Positions 42,171-54,699 of a DNA stretch of 64,000 nt are shown here, one piece after another. The notes beneath the pieces are model-generated. The model did no database searches and was not told the DNA's origin. It saw only the letters and a program-made list of their open reading frames with translations. A program made the position numbers and the translations under genes. The number at the start of each line of letters is the position of its first letter. Position 1 is the stretch's first letter. This DNA comes from Lytechinus pictus (taxonomy: Eukaryota; Echinodermata; Echinoidea; Temnopleuroida; Toxopneustidae): positions 13,528,217-13,592,216 of the forward strand of contig NC_087261.1 in NCBI RefSeq assembly GCF_037042905.1, given 5' to 3'.

Positions 42171-42712
42171 TGCAACACCAAATATGATTTATGAATACAT
42201 TTTCATGTTAATCATGTCCACATTTGGCATTTAGAACCGATTAATGCACATCCATCCCAATAGCATGTAGCATTTAAAAATATATTTACCAGATAAATTT
42301 CGCCTGGAACCCAAAACAAGAGCCTTCTCCAATTCGTTCTCACTAGGTTTGGTCCAGTATGGTGATGTACTAATTCCATGCAACAATTTCTGAATATGAA
42401 AGAACGAAGATTCGAAAATTATTATGTTATCACAAGTCTATGTTCGAACCAGGAACACCCAAATGAAAAAAAGGTCTTGTTTTTACTTATCAAAATGAAA
42501 CCATGTCTTAAATTAGTAATTGTGTTGGCCTTGTATTACGAAGTATATTTAAGTAATATTCAACATGTTCAACTCAAACTCAAATCGTGATTAAAAATTA
42601 TGTAGTTAGGGAAGGGGCATTTTAGGGCAATCGCAATCCGAGTTGATTTTAACCTATTTCAATGTCTCTTTATAAGACGGCAGCCGGGACCCTACATTGA
42701 TATGCACAAAGT

Positions 42713-42940
42713 CGCAAAATCTAAAAACAAATCAGTCAAAAATGACTTGTTACTAGGTTCAGCTGGGTTCAGCTGTTATTCTAGTCTTATTTAAATATTT
42801 TCTAGTCGTATTTTACTCGAACAGAGTTATTTCTGACTAGAATATATGTCAGAAATATGACTATCAGTGATTGCCATATCAATTAATTGCACCCAGCTGA
42901 CTACTGGTCTAGTCAATTTGACTGATTTGTTTTAAGAGTG
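42713..42940. mobile_element. MITE family A, copy 2
   Basis: Shares CAGCTGGGTTCAGCTGTTAT, GAGTTATTTCTGACTAG, GCACCCAGCTGACTACTGGT and TTTTAAGAGTG with the element at 2699. The left end is more diverged. Confidence 0.78.
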
Positions 42941-43703
42941 CATTAAAAAGGATTTCAGCATAATTTAGTATATTTTTGTATATTCCATTCATAATTAATA
43001 AAAGTAATAATTTTCTGATCTTTTTGTTATACTGGCTTGTCGTTTATGTGGTAAAAAATGTGCGTGCCAAATTTAGGCGCGATCACGTCACGCGAACGGC
43101 AGCCGAGATCAGAGGGGGAGGGGGGGCTGGGGGTGGGGGTGGGCATCGATCATGCCGCTCCAGTCGGGTTAAATGCACCCAAAAGGCGTTGATCTACTCA
43201 GTTGATTTGACGCTTGATTTTTTAGAAGTATTGGACATTGCAGTCAATGCAATCAATCGTTAAAAAAAAATCTGCAATGTTCTCCCAGACACAGGTGACG
43301 CCAAAGAAAAAGGCCTAATAATAATAATGATTACTAAGTTTGTGTTACAGACCCTGGTACAGTTTTTTAACTTTCATTCTCATTTATTCCATTTAACAGA
43401 GCAGAACAGACCAAATTAAAGTACGGTATGTCTGTTTTTATGTATTTTTTTTATTGTCCCTACCAGATGGTCTATTTGCTCCATGTCGCGAACAAAATTT
43501 ACAATTTCTTTCATTTTCTAAAACATGATTGGCATATTTTTTCAGACACATCGTGTAATTCTATTGACATTGTCTTGTTTTTTCACCAGTTGCAGTGTAC
43601 ATATCAAACACCGTAAACTTTATACCGTATTTTCACTGCCATAAATGGATTCCGTGCAAGCCATATTTGCTTACTTTTGCTTATTATGAGCATGTTTTGT
43701 TAC

Positions 43704-44291
43704 TTAAAGGGATGGTCCGGGCTAAAAATATTTATTTTAATATATAGAGTATAATTCACTGAGCAAAATGCCGAAAATTTCATCAAAATCTGATAACAAA
43801 TAATAAAGTTATTGAAGTTTAAAGTTTAGCAATATTTTGTGAAAACAGTCGTCATGAATATTCATTAGGTGGGCTGATGATGTCACATCTCCACTTTCCG
43901 TTTTCTTATGTTATTACATAAAATCATACTTTTTTCATTATTTCATACTTTTGTGAATAATATGTCTCCACTATAATGAAATAAATTGCAGCAATGAATA
44001 TCTAATGCACTAAATCATTTGTCAATCCAATTTTTCTAGTTCTTGGAGGAAAAAATTTGAATAAACCTAATTTCATATAATAAAATACAAAAGAACAAGT
44101 GGGGATGTGACATCATCAGCCCACCTAATAAATATTCATGACGACTGTTTTCACAAAATATTGCTAAACTTTAAAATTCAACAACTTTGTTATTTGTTAT
44201 CCGATTTTGATGAAATTTTCGGCATTTTGCTCAGTGAATTCTACTCTATTTATTAAGCTATAAATACTTTCAGCCCGGACCATCCCTTTAA
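43704..44291. mobile_element. TTAA-bordered MITE family C, intact copy
   Basis: 588 bp, TTAAAGGGATGGTCCGGGCT to AGCCCGGACCATCCCTTTAA. Arms of ~200 bp (GAAAATTTCATCAAAATC, GTCGTCATGAATATTCATTA, TGGGCTGATGATGTCACAT) are mirrored. It gives the uninterrupted form of the element split at 35,930. Confidence 0.9.
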
Positions 44292-44949
44292 CTGACCTAC
44301 TCAGAGATTCGACCCAGGTTTTCTGCGGTGACTCAGTTAAATTAGCATTATTAAAGATCAACTTCTTTCTAGCTATTGTAAAATTGCGAAGAGCTATTCC
44401 CAAAATATGTCGTTGTTGGCCTATCTGTTTATATACAAGCTGTATTTATGATTTTCTCCTTTATGGTGCATTTGTAATTTACAAGAGCAGGGAAAACTTG
44501 TAAAATTGAATGAATGCAGGCATATCTATTTATTATTATATTTATTTGGATGTTGAATAAATGCAAATAAAATGTCAATTGATTGATTGATTGAGAGAGA
44601 AAGGGGGGTGAGCTCAAGTTCAATTTCAAGTTTCATTAATTCTCCTCTAGAGATCAGATGAAAATACATAAAATAGACAATGCATAATGACAATGTACAT
44701 CAAATGAATTTAAAGAAAACGATGAAGGAAATGAATTGGCCGAGAGGGAACCCTAGGCCAACCCCATGACAAAAAGCACTTATACATACCCCCCATAAAA
44801 TCACGATTAAAGGACTGTTACCCCCCCCCCCCCCTACAAAAAAAGGGGAAAAATACCAATAGCAAAAACTTAACCGGATGGAATAAAGAGGGTGAGACAG
44901 AAATAAATTTAGAAATTTGATAAGCATAAATATTTTGTATTTCATAAAA

Positions 44950-45470
44950 ACACTTGTCGGTTAACAGGGAAATTTCCTGGTTCAAAGACAATAAATTATC
45001 TCTGATTGTAGCCAAAAGAAAAACTATATTTAGATCAAGGAACAAGACGTTGTCCCATGACATATTACATATTATAATTGATAATCTTGTTGTTGTTTTT
45101 AAGTTGAAGAATATACAATTTCTTGGGATTACATTTAATGAGGTCATGGATTGAAGCAAACACAAATACCAACAAATCTAAATTTGTTGGTATGTTATAG
45201 AAATTGAAATTCATGATACCTTATATTGTTTAAAATATCCTTTACAATAGCCTTATTGTTACATCTGAATTATTGTACTTACAAATCACGCCTTATATAC
45301 AGAAAAAATCAATCCGATTAAATACAAAGTCCCATATACAAAGTGCAAGAAAACCTCTTTTCAAAAAGAACAATATTTTGCCTTTACATGAGCTTATTAC
45401 TTTGAATACTTTAATCTTCATGCACTCGGTTTTATTGCAATGTTTTCACTCAATGAAAATGTTCATTCAT
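44950..45470 (+). pseudogene. Fragment of a second LINE (3' part of reverse transcriptase ORF)
   Basis: Translation in changing frames gives EISWFKDNKLSLIVAKRKT, IFRSRNKTL, KNIQFLGITFNEV, YIQKKSIRLNTKSH, PLFKKNNILPLHEL and TLIFMHSVL. This is typical of the region after the active site and the C-terminal tail of Jockey/CR1-type reverse transcriptases. Several frameshifts and stops. It ends against the 3' end of the minus-strand LINE. Confidence 0.75.
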
Positions 45471-48410
45471 ATGCCAATCGACAAAAAAGACCTTGTACCT
45501 TGTAGTTCCATTCCCTGAAGTCCTCCACCAGGAAGGGTAACTCAGGGCTGACGAGAGTGTGAGTATTATTACTCTGTTTTGTTTTGTTGCAGATTTTGCA
45601 TGGGATGTTTAGTTTTAATTTAAGTATGTCAGTGCTTTTGGAGGATACCGTATCGGCTGTGAGACTATTCCAGTGGGGGATTGCTTCAGGGAAGAACGAA
45701 TTAGCCAGTTGGGTAGTTGTGATGAACTTTGAAGTGACGTAATACAGTTCATCATGGGATCTTCTTAATCTTGTTATTTTCCTTGTGGCATATTTATTTA
45801 AAAAGTCAAGTTGAGTTTCTCCATGGATGATCTTATATAAGTTGATGATTCGGTGATTTCGCCTCCTTTCTTCGAGAGACATCCAGCCAAGTTATGTTTG
45901 TAACGCTGGATCCCCGTGTGTAGTTCCCTGTGACGAACCGGGCGGCTCGTCTCTGAACCATTTTCAGCAATTTGGTGTTCTTGACTGTGCCTGGGTGCCA
46001 TGCTATCGAAGCATAGTCCAGGTGTGGTCTAACAAGTGTGTGGTATAGACGTTCCTTCACTGTTTTAGAGCAGTGATAGAAGTTCCTTCTGATGAAGTTT
46101 AAAGCCCTCGTACCTTTGGCGGTTGCTTGTTGTGACTGCTTATCCATTTTAGGTTGTTTTCTATATGTATTCCTTGGTATTGATGGCTATTTATTTCCTG
46201 AAGTTGTTGACCAAGGAGTGAGTAATTGGTATATCCTGGTACTCGCTTTATGGAGATCCTCATGACAGTGCATTTGGATGCGTTGAATTTCATCCCCCAT
46301 GTGTTTCCCCATGTGACCAAATTATCCAAGTCTTTTTGTAGTGATTCTTCATCGGAGGGATTGGATATTGCTCGGTAGAGTATGCAGTCATCTGCGAACA
46401 ATCTTGCCGTGCTGTGAACTGCTTCCGAGAGGTCGTTTATGTACAAAATGAAGAGGTGTGGGCCGAGGACTGTTCCCTGCGGAATACCGCTTAGGACTGG
46501 TAACCAGTTTGATGTTTTACCATTCATTACTGTTCTTTGATATCTCTGGGTCAGGAAGGATCTTATCCACTCAAGGGTCTTGCTACGGATGCCATACAAG
46601 TGAAGTTTCTGCAACAATTTATTGTGGGGGACGACATCGAATGCCGTTGCTGAAGTCGAGTATTGCGATGTCACATGTCTCCTTATTGTTGTGATGAGTA
46701 GCAAGATCATGGATTGTGGCAACTAATTGTGTGTCACATGATCTACCCCGTCTGAATTAAAGCATGCTGGTAGTCAGAAAGGATTGAGGTTGTAGTAAGG
46801 TGTGTCATTAGACGGCTGTCTACTATATGTTCCATAAGTTTGCAGCATACACTGGTCAAGGATATATGGCGATAATTAGCTGGTTCATTTTTAGGACCCT
46901 TCTTGTAGATAGGAGCGATGTTCGCTTTACGCCAATCCTCGGGAATTATCCCTTGGCCATAATGGCTGTTTAAATATGAATTGCAGGACTGGGGCTATTT
47001 CTTCAGTAAGTTTAAGAACACGGTTTGGTATGCTATCTGGTCCTGCGGCCTTTGAGACATCTAACTTGTTCAATAGCTTGAGGATGCCACTAACCGTGAT
47101 GTTGATATCTGGCATATCAGGGATGTTTCTTGTTGGAAGGTTGGAGGTTTGGGTTTCGTCCCTCGAGAAGACGCTCTGGAACTGTTCGGCCAGTGCGTCT
47201 GCTTTCCCTTGGTCATCAGTGATGATTTCGTTTCCCTTCTTAAGACTCTGGATCCCTACGTTGTCCTTGCGCCTGGTTTTAATATATTTCCAGAACTGTT
47301 TATTACCGGCTTCTGAAAGAGTAGCTATGAATGTCCGTTGGGCTTTTCTAAGTTCTTTATTGACTACTCTCTTTATTTGTTTGTATTTGTCCCATCTATC
47401 TTGTCCTCCGAGTTGCTTCGCTTTTGAATAGTATACCTCTTCTTCTTGCGGCAAAGTTTCTGGAGTTTGCATGGGGGTTAGCCAGTGTACTCTTGGTTTT
47501 CCTGACACTGTTTTTGACGGTACGTGTTGGTTGACAAGGTCGTGCATTTTGTCTCTAAAGTTGCACAAATTCTCTTCAACTGAATTACTACTAGGATTTG
47601 AGTCCAAAAAGTTTACGCAAAAATTGTCTGCGTCTGTTTTGATTTTGTTTTCATCCTCTTTCTCCATTGGTAGATCTCTCTTGGCGGCCTAGTAGGCAGG
47701 GGTACTTTAATGTTGATTTCCACCATTACTACGCTGTGGTCAGAAAATCCTGGGTATGGGTGGATGTTCTTCACAAGAGATGGGTGTGTAGTATAAAACA
47801 AGTCTAGGATATTTTCGGTTCCACTAGCATCTCGACGTGTTGTGAAATTGACGAGTTGTTCTAAGCTGTGCTCGTCAATAATTCCTAATATGTCTCGTTG
47901 AAGTGGGGTTGTGGCCTCAGTTGGAGTCCATGACATATTCGGAATATTAAAATCCCCTCTAAGTATGATGTAGGGTGTTTTAGTTTCCTGTTTGATTTTT
48001 TCAAGGCTTTTGCTAAGATTTTCTAAGTCATTACTATTGGTTGGGGGCCTATAGTAGGAGCCGATATAGATACTGCTCCAATCATTTACAAGAAGTTGGC
48101 ACCATGCTGACTCACTGTCTTCTTCAGTGAGATCAGGTCTCTCTATTATTGGGATTGTTTGGTCGAGGGCAATGAAGACTCCTCCTCCCTTTATGTTCTT
48201 ACGGTCTTTTCGGATGACTTGCAAGTTGGTTGGAAAATTTTCAGCTGATGTTGTGTTTCCATCGAGCCAGGATTCTGATCCCAATATAATGTCTGGTTTG
48301 GTTACTGTGTAGAAGGCCAGAAATTCAGTAACTTTATTTCTAATGCTCTGGAAGTTAGCTATAGCTATTTCGATGTTGTTTTTCGTAAGTTTATTGTGTG
48401 ATCGGAGAGT
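45463..48410 (-). pseudogene. Degraded LINE (CR1/Rex-like): endonuclease and reverse transcriptase
   Basis: On the minus strand: an endonuclease domain at 47,613-48,410 (IAIANFQSIRNK, ILGSESWLDG, IYIGSYYRPP, LRGDFNIPNMSW, GFSDHSVVMVEI); a linker and N-terminal reverse transcriptase at 46,927-47,667 (NKQFWKYIKTRR, LLNKLDVSKAAGPDSIPNRV); the core at 46,099-46,722 (SGIPQGTVLGP, RLFADDCILYR with the FADD catalytic box); and the C-terminal part at 45,463-46,147 (LVRPHLDYASIAWHPG, QRRAARFVTGNY). At least three frameshifts separate the pieces, so it is dead. The order and the QRRAARFVTG motif place it in the Jockey/CR1 superfamily, probably Rex1-like. Confidence 0.88.
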
Positions 48411-48463
48411 ACGTACCGTCAAAAACAGTGTCAGGAAAACCAAGAGTACCCTGGCTAACCCCC
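48411..48463. repeat. 53-bp inverted copy of an internal LINE segment
   Basis: It is the reverse complement, with one mismatch, of 47,473-47,525 (segment encoding SKTVSGKPRVHWLTP). The LINE orientation flips at 48,411. The first ~12 codons of the apparent endonuclease ORF (MVFLTLFLTV) are antisense to LINE linker sequence and are not its true start. Confidence 0.9.
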
Positions 48464-48479
48464 AATTTCCATATTCCTG

Positions 48480-49020
48480 ATTGAGACTTTCTTCCTCTCT
48501 AAATTCACTGGCTTTTACTGGTACAAAAATATGGAATCAACTCCCAACTTCTCTTAAAGATTGCTCAACTGTATACCGTTTAAAAAAAATTACGTAGGAC
48601 CTACAGGGTTTTTAATTTATGTGCGTGAGCGTTGTGTGTATATGTCTTTAAGAGAAGTTAGTCTTTTTTCTTGTAACCTACAAAAACGATGTTTTTATTG
48701 AAAATTCTTGAACTAAGACGCATGGCGAAAGATCCTTCTCCTACAGTGCATGCCCGAACCCTTTGGAATTCCCTCCCCAGTACTCTCCGATCACAAAATA
48801 ATCCTGGACTTTTCAAATCCCAACTTAAAACATTTCTCTTTAGTGAAGCATTCAAATAGACCTTTCCCAATACTTATGCCATATGTAACAGATTAATATT
48901 GATGTTTCTAAGTAATTCCTTATGTTGTATAATATTATCTCTGTAAAGTGCATTGAGAGTCCTTTCAGGTCTGAAATGCGCTATATAAGAACTGCATTAT
49001 TATTATTATTATTATTATTG
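48480..49020 (+). mobile_element. LINE 3'-end fragments with ATT tail
   Basis: Two C-terminal reverse transcriptase relics read on the + strand: LALTGTKIWNQLPTSLKD (about 48,508-48,565) and ARTLWNSLPSTLRSQN ... FKSQLKTFLFSEAFK, then a stop (about 48,745-48,859). The second is followed by a 3' UTR with TGCATTGAGAGTCCTTTCAG, TGCGCTATATAAGAACTGC and (ATT)n. Confidence 0.75.
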
Positions 49021-49054
49021 TCCTTTCTGGGCCATTCTCAAGCTATTTACCTTT

Positions 49055-49646
49055 TTAAAGGTCAAGTCCACCCCAGTAAATGTTGACTTCAATAAATAGA
49101 GAAAAATAAAAATAGCATGATTCTGAAAATTTCATCAAAATCGGATATAAAATAAGGAAGTTATGACATTTTAAGGTTTCGCTTATTTTTCACAAAACAG
49201 TTATAATTATGCACAACTCAGTGACATGCAAGTGAGACAGTCGATGATGTCCATCACTTACTTTTTATTTATTTTTTTTATTGTATGAAGTATAACAAAA
49301 ATATTTTTACAGATTTGAAAATAAGTGCCTACTTGACTGATCAATGCTAATTCCTCGTGTTCAGCGAGGAATTATTCTTTGTTTTACTTGACAATGAGGA
49401 GAAAATTAGAATATTTCATAAGAGATAAAATACAAAAGATATAGTGAGAGGATGACGTTATCAGTCTGCTTGTTTGCATACCGACCAGGCTTTGCAACCA
49501 ACAGGTTTTGTGAAATTAAGCGATTTTTTTTAATGTCTTAACTTTCTTATTTTACATCCGATTCTAATGAAATTTTCAGCGTTATACTCTTTGGAATTTT
49601 GTTTGTATTCATTTGAACTATTCGTTGAGATGGACTTGTCCTTTAA
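49055..49646. mobile_element. TTAA-bordered MITE family B, intact copy
   Basis: 592 bp, TTAAAGGTCAAGTCCACCCC to GAGATGGACTTGTCCTTTAA. Arms include GAAAATTTCATCAAAATCGG and GTTTCGCTTATTTTTCACA with mirrored partners. The centre carries GATGATGTCCATCACTTAC and AGTGAGAGGATGACG. Confidence 0.88.
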
Positions 49647-50395
49647 GGGTCCTATCCATATTTTGTATGATCTATTGCATATTGTGTACAATGTATGATT
49701 TGTATATTAATATTTTTATGGCTGAACAAATTGAAATTGAAATTTCCTTTTGAAAATAGATACCGAAATGGCTTAATTGAATATGAGGAATTGAATTTCA
49801 ATTCAGACTGCTTAATTCTCCTTGGTGTTGTTGTCATCATTTGACTATCAAAACATTTCATCTTTACATTGTATGTAAGTCATGATGGATTTTCAACCAA
49901 AAAGTAGAACTTTGTTTATTGATACACATTACAAAATAGGCCTACTTTATTTAAACGTGTACCATTTTGCTAGTGGTATAAAGCATGGATGTATAAAGTA
50001 AACGACGCGCAAATACCAGCCAAAATAACATTGACAGTCATGATTAATAAAATTAATGGTTAAAACGTACCTAAATGGAATATTTCAATATCCCAACGGG
50101 ACTAATGCTCACAAGCACCTTATTTCTTCCGACCAATACGTGTATGCAATCGAAATATGAAAGATAACGCCTTAATTGAATATGAAATCGTAAATCAATT
50201 TAATATCCCCAACCATTGTGTAGTCGCCATAGTGTAGCTTCCTGATTAAACAACGTCTGCCGGTCACCATGGTAACATGATCATGATGATATTGATATAA
50301 TCCTTGCATTTACTCTCTTTGCAGTTGTTCCATCGTTGCTACCCGATCCTCTTGAGATCCCATGTTTAAATTATTTGCTTTCACTTTTGGATAAT
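49647..50395. other. Intergenic, no gene seen
   Basis: AT-rich sequence. No protein or clear repeat recognised. Confidence 0.45.
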
Positions 50396-50399
50396 AAAA

Positions 50400-50580
50400 A
50401 AAAATATATATATTTTATAATCATTGTTATCGTCATTATCATTATTACTATCATTATTATTATTATTATTGTTATTATTATTGTTATTATTATTATTATT
50501 ATTATTATATTATTATTATCATCATCATCATCATCATCATTTTCATCATCGTCATCATCATTATCATTAGGCCTATCATC
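50400..50580. repeat. (ATT)n/(ATC)n microsatellite
   Basis: Tracts of ATT, then CAT/ATC trinucleotides. Confidence 0.95.
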
Positions 50581-50589
50581 ATAAACATC

Positions 50590-51238
50590 AATTTGGAAAT
50601 GTTATGTTGGAAATAAAAACACGAACTTGAACTAGACATAATACTGCTGGAACCGGATTTTCCTCATTGTCATAATGACAGTGGACCAGCAATATTATTG
50701 TTCAATAAGAAGGGGGATGTGTCCATATTTTCCCCTGATAAGCGCATACGCATGCGCAGTAAAAATATTGGTGGTATGCTTTCCTAGCAGAAGTTTACAT
50801 ATTGGGAGGAAATATCCGAATTCGTTAGTAAAAATAGAAAAATAAAGCGTAGACGCCTTTCAGTCATTAGGTGCACCGCAGCTAAGCAAACGGAATTTGA
50901 ATTTTAGAACAAACATTGGAAATTGTTTTAAGCAAAAAGAAATTAAGAGCTAGCTCTGATCAAAATATTCTTACCATATGATTTGTCTTGGTGGACACAG
51001 TTTCATTCCTGTAATTAATGTTGTGAGCGGGACCATTTCCGGGTCGTTGCTTGGTGACGTCACTTTCATCCCTGACAATGCTGGTATGGGGACCTGTCGC
51101 GTCCACCCTGGAATCTAAACACGAATAATTATATGAATATTTTTTTTTTTTTTGCAGACTTCCTAAATCTACCATGCAAATTCATGGAACGAATTTGATT
51201 TGCCCCTTCTTTACAAATATTTCGGGACATCATGCATG
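50590..51238. other. Intergenic, no gene seen
   Basis: Nothing recognisable beyond a short T run at 51,140-51,153. Confidence 0.4.
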
Positions 51239-51240
51239 TA

Positions 51241-51495
51241 CACTGTAAAAAAAATTGGGTTAAATTTTAACCAGCACGAGGGTAATTATGTGTCCAATCA
51301 ATTTGGGGCAGTATTTTACCCAATGCGGGAAACATATTGTCCAGTATGGTTAAAAATAAGCAGCAAAGACTTTAGAATGGGCAACATTTTCATCACACTG
51401 GATAAATAAAAACGACCAAAACGAAATGCCCAATGTTGGTTGGAAACGTAATTACCCTCATGGAGCATTTTTTACCCAATATTTCATAGAGTTCA
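51241..51495. mobile_element. TA-flanked CACTGTAAAAAA element, degraded
   Basis: TA followed by CACTGTAAAAAAAATTGGGT, the same terminus type as the element at 32,450. Inner words GGGTTAAATTTTAACC and GAGGGTAATTATGTG have mirrored partners near 51,450 (ATAATTACCC-like GTAATTACCCTC, TTTTTTACCCAA). The right end is not exact. Confidence 0.55.
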
Positions 51496-52424
51496 GGCCT
51501 ATTTGAAATTTGCGTGCTCGATTCGCTCGATCAAATATTAATGTATACATCCTACAAATTTCATTTTTCATCACTGTGCAGTATATCATAACCAAGGTTG
51601 ATCGAGAAGGATACTTTGTAACATTTTAGGATATAATTTATGACGAGAATTTAATCCGTGCGATACATCAACTGAAATTCCACTCAACCATATAAATTTT
51701 TAATCTAGAAACTTCTGTAAATAAAATAAAATAAAATCACATTTCACATATCATGAGTGACAATCTACATGACATAATTATGCTTGGAACTTCCCCTGAA
51801 AGAATACGCATGTACACGGATTACGCACATATCAATCAATTATTGGCACGGTGATGGGCTTAGTTTATACATGATGTTTCTATCTAGCGTATCTTAACCA
51901 ATTTTGCCCAGACAATGCTACCAGCATCTGTAATTTGCAATCCCAGATCAATCATGTTAATACATAGCCAATTTTCTGTGTAGTTCAGTATCCAAAGCGC
52001 CACATACCCAGGACCAAAATCCAGTTGAAACCAATTAGAGCAAAACCAATTGAAACCAGTTGGCCAACTGGTTTCAATAGGGAAATTGGAACAACTGGAA
52101 CCAATTGAAACCAGTTTTAACTGGTTCCAGTTAAAACCAATTGGGCAACTGGAACCAGTTGGCAATTGGTTTCAATTGGTTCCAGTTGAAAACAATTAAG
52201 CAACCAGTTGGCAACTGGTTTCAATTGGTTCCAGTTGTTCCAATTTCCCTATTAAAACCAGTTGAATCCAATTGGAGGTAACTGGTTTCAATTGGTTCCA
52301 GTTGAAACCGATTGGAGGCAACTGGTTTCAACTGGAACCAGTTGAAACTAATTGGTTTCCAACTGGATCCAATTGAAACTTCCAGTTGGAATGACTTAAT
52401 TAGTTACAAATTAATTAGATTTTG

Positions 52425-52989
52425 CACTAACTATTGCTCATGCCAACAAAGAAGCAGTGCTATATGTCTATAATACCAATGTAAATGGCACTTATAAATA
52501 GACTTTCATAATGTATATATATTACATGAAAGATCTTCAAATATATGTATTTGTATTTGATGTAATTTGGTAACAGTTAGTGGTGTACTAATTATCTTAT
52601 AATCTGTTTTAATTATAATCTATGACATTTATGAACATGGTTCATAAATGTCATAGATTATCAACGCTACTTCTTCAGCCTGAACTCTTGTTCAGGCTGA
52701 AGAAGTAGCGTTGATAGAGGTCCTCAAGGTGAGGCGATTTGAACTTTTTTGATTTGAAGACTTTGGTAAATCCTTTAATTGATTCCATACATGTGATATC
52801 CAACATTAAATCGGGCTCCCCATCCCGCGGCCTGCCGTTTACCTCTTGGTTTTCACTGCTAAGCATTCTAAACACTTATCTGAAACAAGTATGGTACTTG
52901 AAATAGAAAATAATTAAATTGATACATTTTAAATGATGATGAATCACATAAAACATTAATCTGTGCACACTGGCAGATAATATGCAAAT
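52425..52989. other. Non-satellite island within the AACTGGTTCCAGTT element
   Basis: About 565 bp of ordinary AT-rich sequence between satellite blocks. It contains two adjacent perfect hairpins and is either the original core of the element or an insertion in it. Confidence 0.6.
52615..52715. repeat. Two abutting perfect hairpins (22-bp and 26-bp arms)
   Basis: Hairpin 1: arms 52,615-52,636 and 52,640-52,661 around a 3-base loop (ATG). Hairpin 2: arms 52,660-52,685 and 52,690-52,715 around TCTT. They overlap by two bases. Confidence 0.95.
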
Positions 52990-54699
52990 TAACTGGTTTC
53001 AATTGGAACCAGTTGGGTAACTGGAAAATTTCCAATTGGAAACCAATTGGAAGTCATTTCCAGTTACCCAACTGGATCCAGTTAGGATTTCCAGTTACCC
53101 AACTGGTTCCAGTTAGGATTTCCAGTTACCCAACTGGTTCCAGTTAGGATTTCCAGTTACCCAACTGGTTCCAGTTAGAAATCATTTCCAGTTGGAAGTA
53201 ATTTCCAGTTACCCAACTGGTTCCAGTTAGGATTTCCAGTTACCCAACTGCTTCCAGTTAGAAATCATTTCCAGTTGGAAGTCATTTCCAGTTACCCAAC
53301 TGGTTCCAGTTAGGATTTCCAGTTACCCAACTGGTTCCAGTTAGAAATCATTTCCAGTTGGAAGTCATTTCCAGTTACCCAACTGGATCCAGTTAGGGTT
53401 TCCAGTTACCCAACTGGTTCCAGTTAGGATTTCCAGTTACCCGTCTGCGGGTTCCAGTTAGGATTTCCAGTTACCCAACTGGTTCCAGTTAGAAATCATT
53501 TCCAGTTGGAAGTCATTTCCAGTTACCCAACTGGTTCCAGTTAGAAATCATTTCCAGTTGGAAGTCATTTCCAGTTACCCAACTGGTTCCAGTTAGGATT
53601 TCCAGTTACCCAACTGGTTCCAGTTAGAAATCATTTCCAGGTGGAAGTCATTTCCAGTTACCCAACTGCTTCCAGTTAGAAATCATTTCCAGTTGGAAGT
53701 CATTTCCAGTTACCTAACTGGTTCCAGTTAGGATTTCCAGTTACCCAACTGGTTCCAGTTAGAAATTATTTCCAGTTGGAAGTCATTTCCAGTTACCCAA
53801 CTGGATCCAGTTAGGGTTTCCAGTTACCCAACTGGTTCCAGTTAGGATTTCCAGTTACCCGTCTGCGGGTTCCAGTTAGGATTTCCAGTTACCCAACTGG
53901 TTCCAGTTAGAAATCATTTCCAGTTGGAAGTAATTTCCAGTTACCCAACTGGTTCCAGTTAGGATTTCCAGTTACCCAACTGGTTCCAGTTAGAAATCAT
54001 TTCCAGTTGGAAGTCATTTCCAGTTACCCAACTGGTTCCAGTTAGGATTTCCAGTTACCCAACTGGTTCCAGTTAGAAATCATTTCCAGTTGGAAGTCAG
54101 TTCCAGTTACCCAACTGGTTCCAGTTAGGATTTCCAGTTACCCAACTGGTTCCAGTTAGAAATCATTTCCAGTTGGAAGTCATTTCCAGTTACCCAACTG
54201 GTTCCAGTTAGAAATCATTTCCAGTTGGAAGTCATTTCCAGTTACCCAACTGGTTCCAGTTAGGATTTCCAGTTACCCAACTGGTTCCAGTTAGAAATCA
54301 TTTCCAGTTGGAAGTCATTTCCAGTTACCCAACTGGTTCCAGTTAGGATTTCTACTTGCCCAACGGGTTCCAGTTAGGATTTCCAGTTGCCCAACTGGTT
54401 TCAATTGGTTTCAACTGGAAATTGTTATATTCCAGTTAAAACCAATTGAAACCAGTTGAAACCAATTGAAACCAATAGAAACCAGTTGGAAATCCAACTG
54501 GTTTCAATTGGATTTTGGTCCTGGGTATCCCACTGTTTATTAGTTTCACCCGAATGCATATGATGAAAAGAGAGATAATGGAATAATTCATACGGATTAT
54601 TTTCTCTTCTTTGCCATTTCGTCCAATTGATATAAGGTCGAATAACATTACATTGGTTGGTCCTCCACCATTTTAATTGACTTACAGACCATATGAATT

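Larger units (their letters stand above)
52004..54528. mobile_element. 2.5-kb inverted-repeat element filled with an AACTGGTTCCAGTT satellite
   Basis: Ends ATACCCAGGACCAAAATCC and GGATTTTGGTCCTGGGTAT are exact inverted repeats. From 52,021 to 52,390 and 52,990 to 54,500 nearly every base belongs to words like AACTGGTTCCAGTT, TTTCCAGTTACCCAACTGG and CCAGTTGGAAGTCATTTCC. In the right part the basic cycle is 31 bp + 52 bp = 83 bp. A rarer variant, CCCGTCTGCGGG, occurs at 53,440 and 53,858, showing a 418-bp higher-order period. No coding capacity. Confidence 0.9.

Noticed and set aside
45463..48443. Intact autonomous LINE
   Set aside because: At least three frameshifts and an inverted 5' junction break the reading frame.
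52004..54528. CRISPR-like array
   Set aside because: The repeats are nearly continuous, self-complementary and without unique spacers, and the genome is animal.
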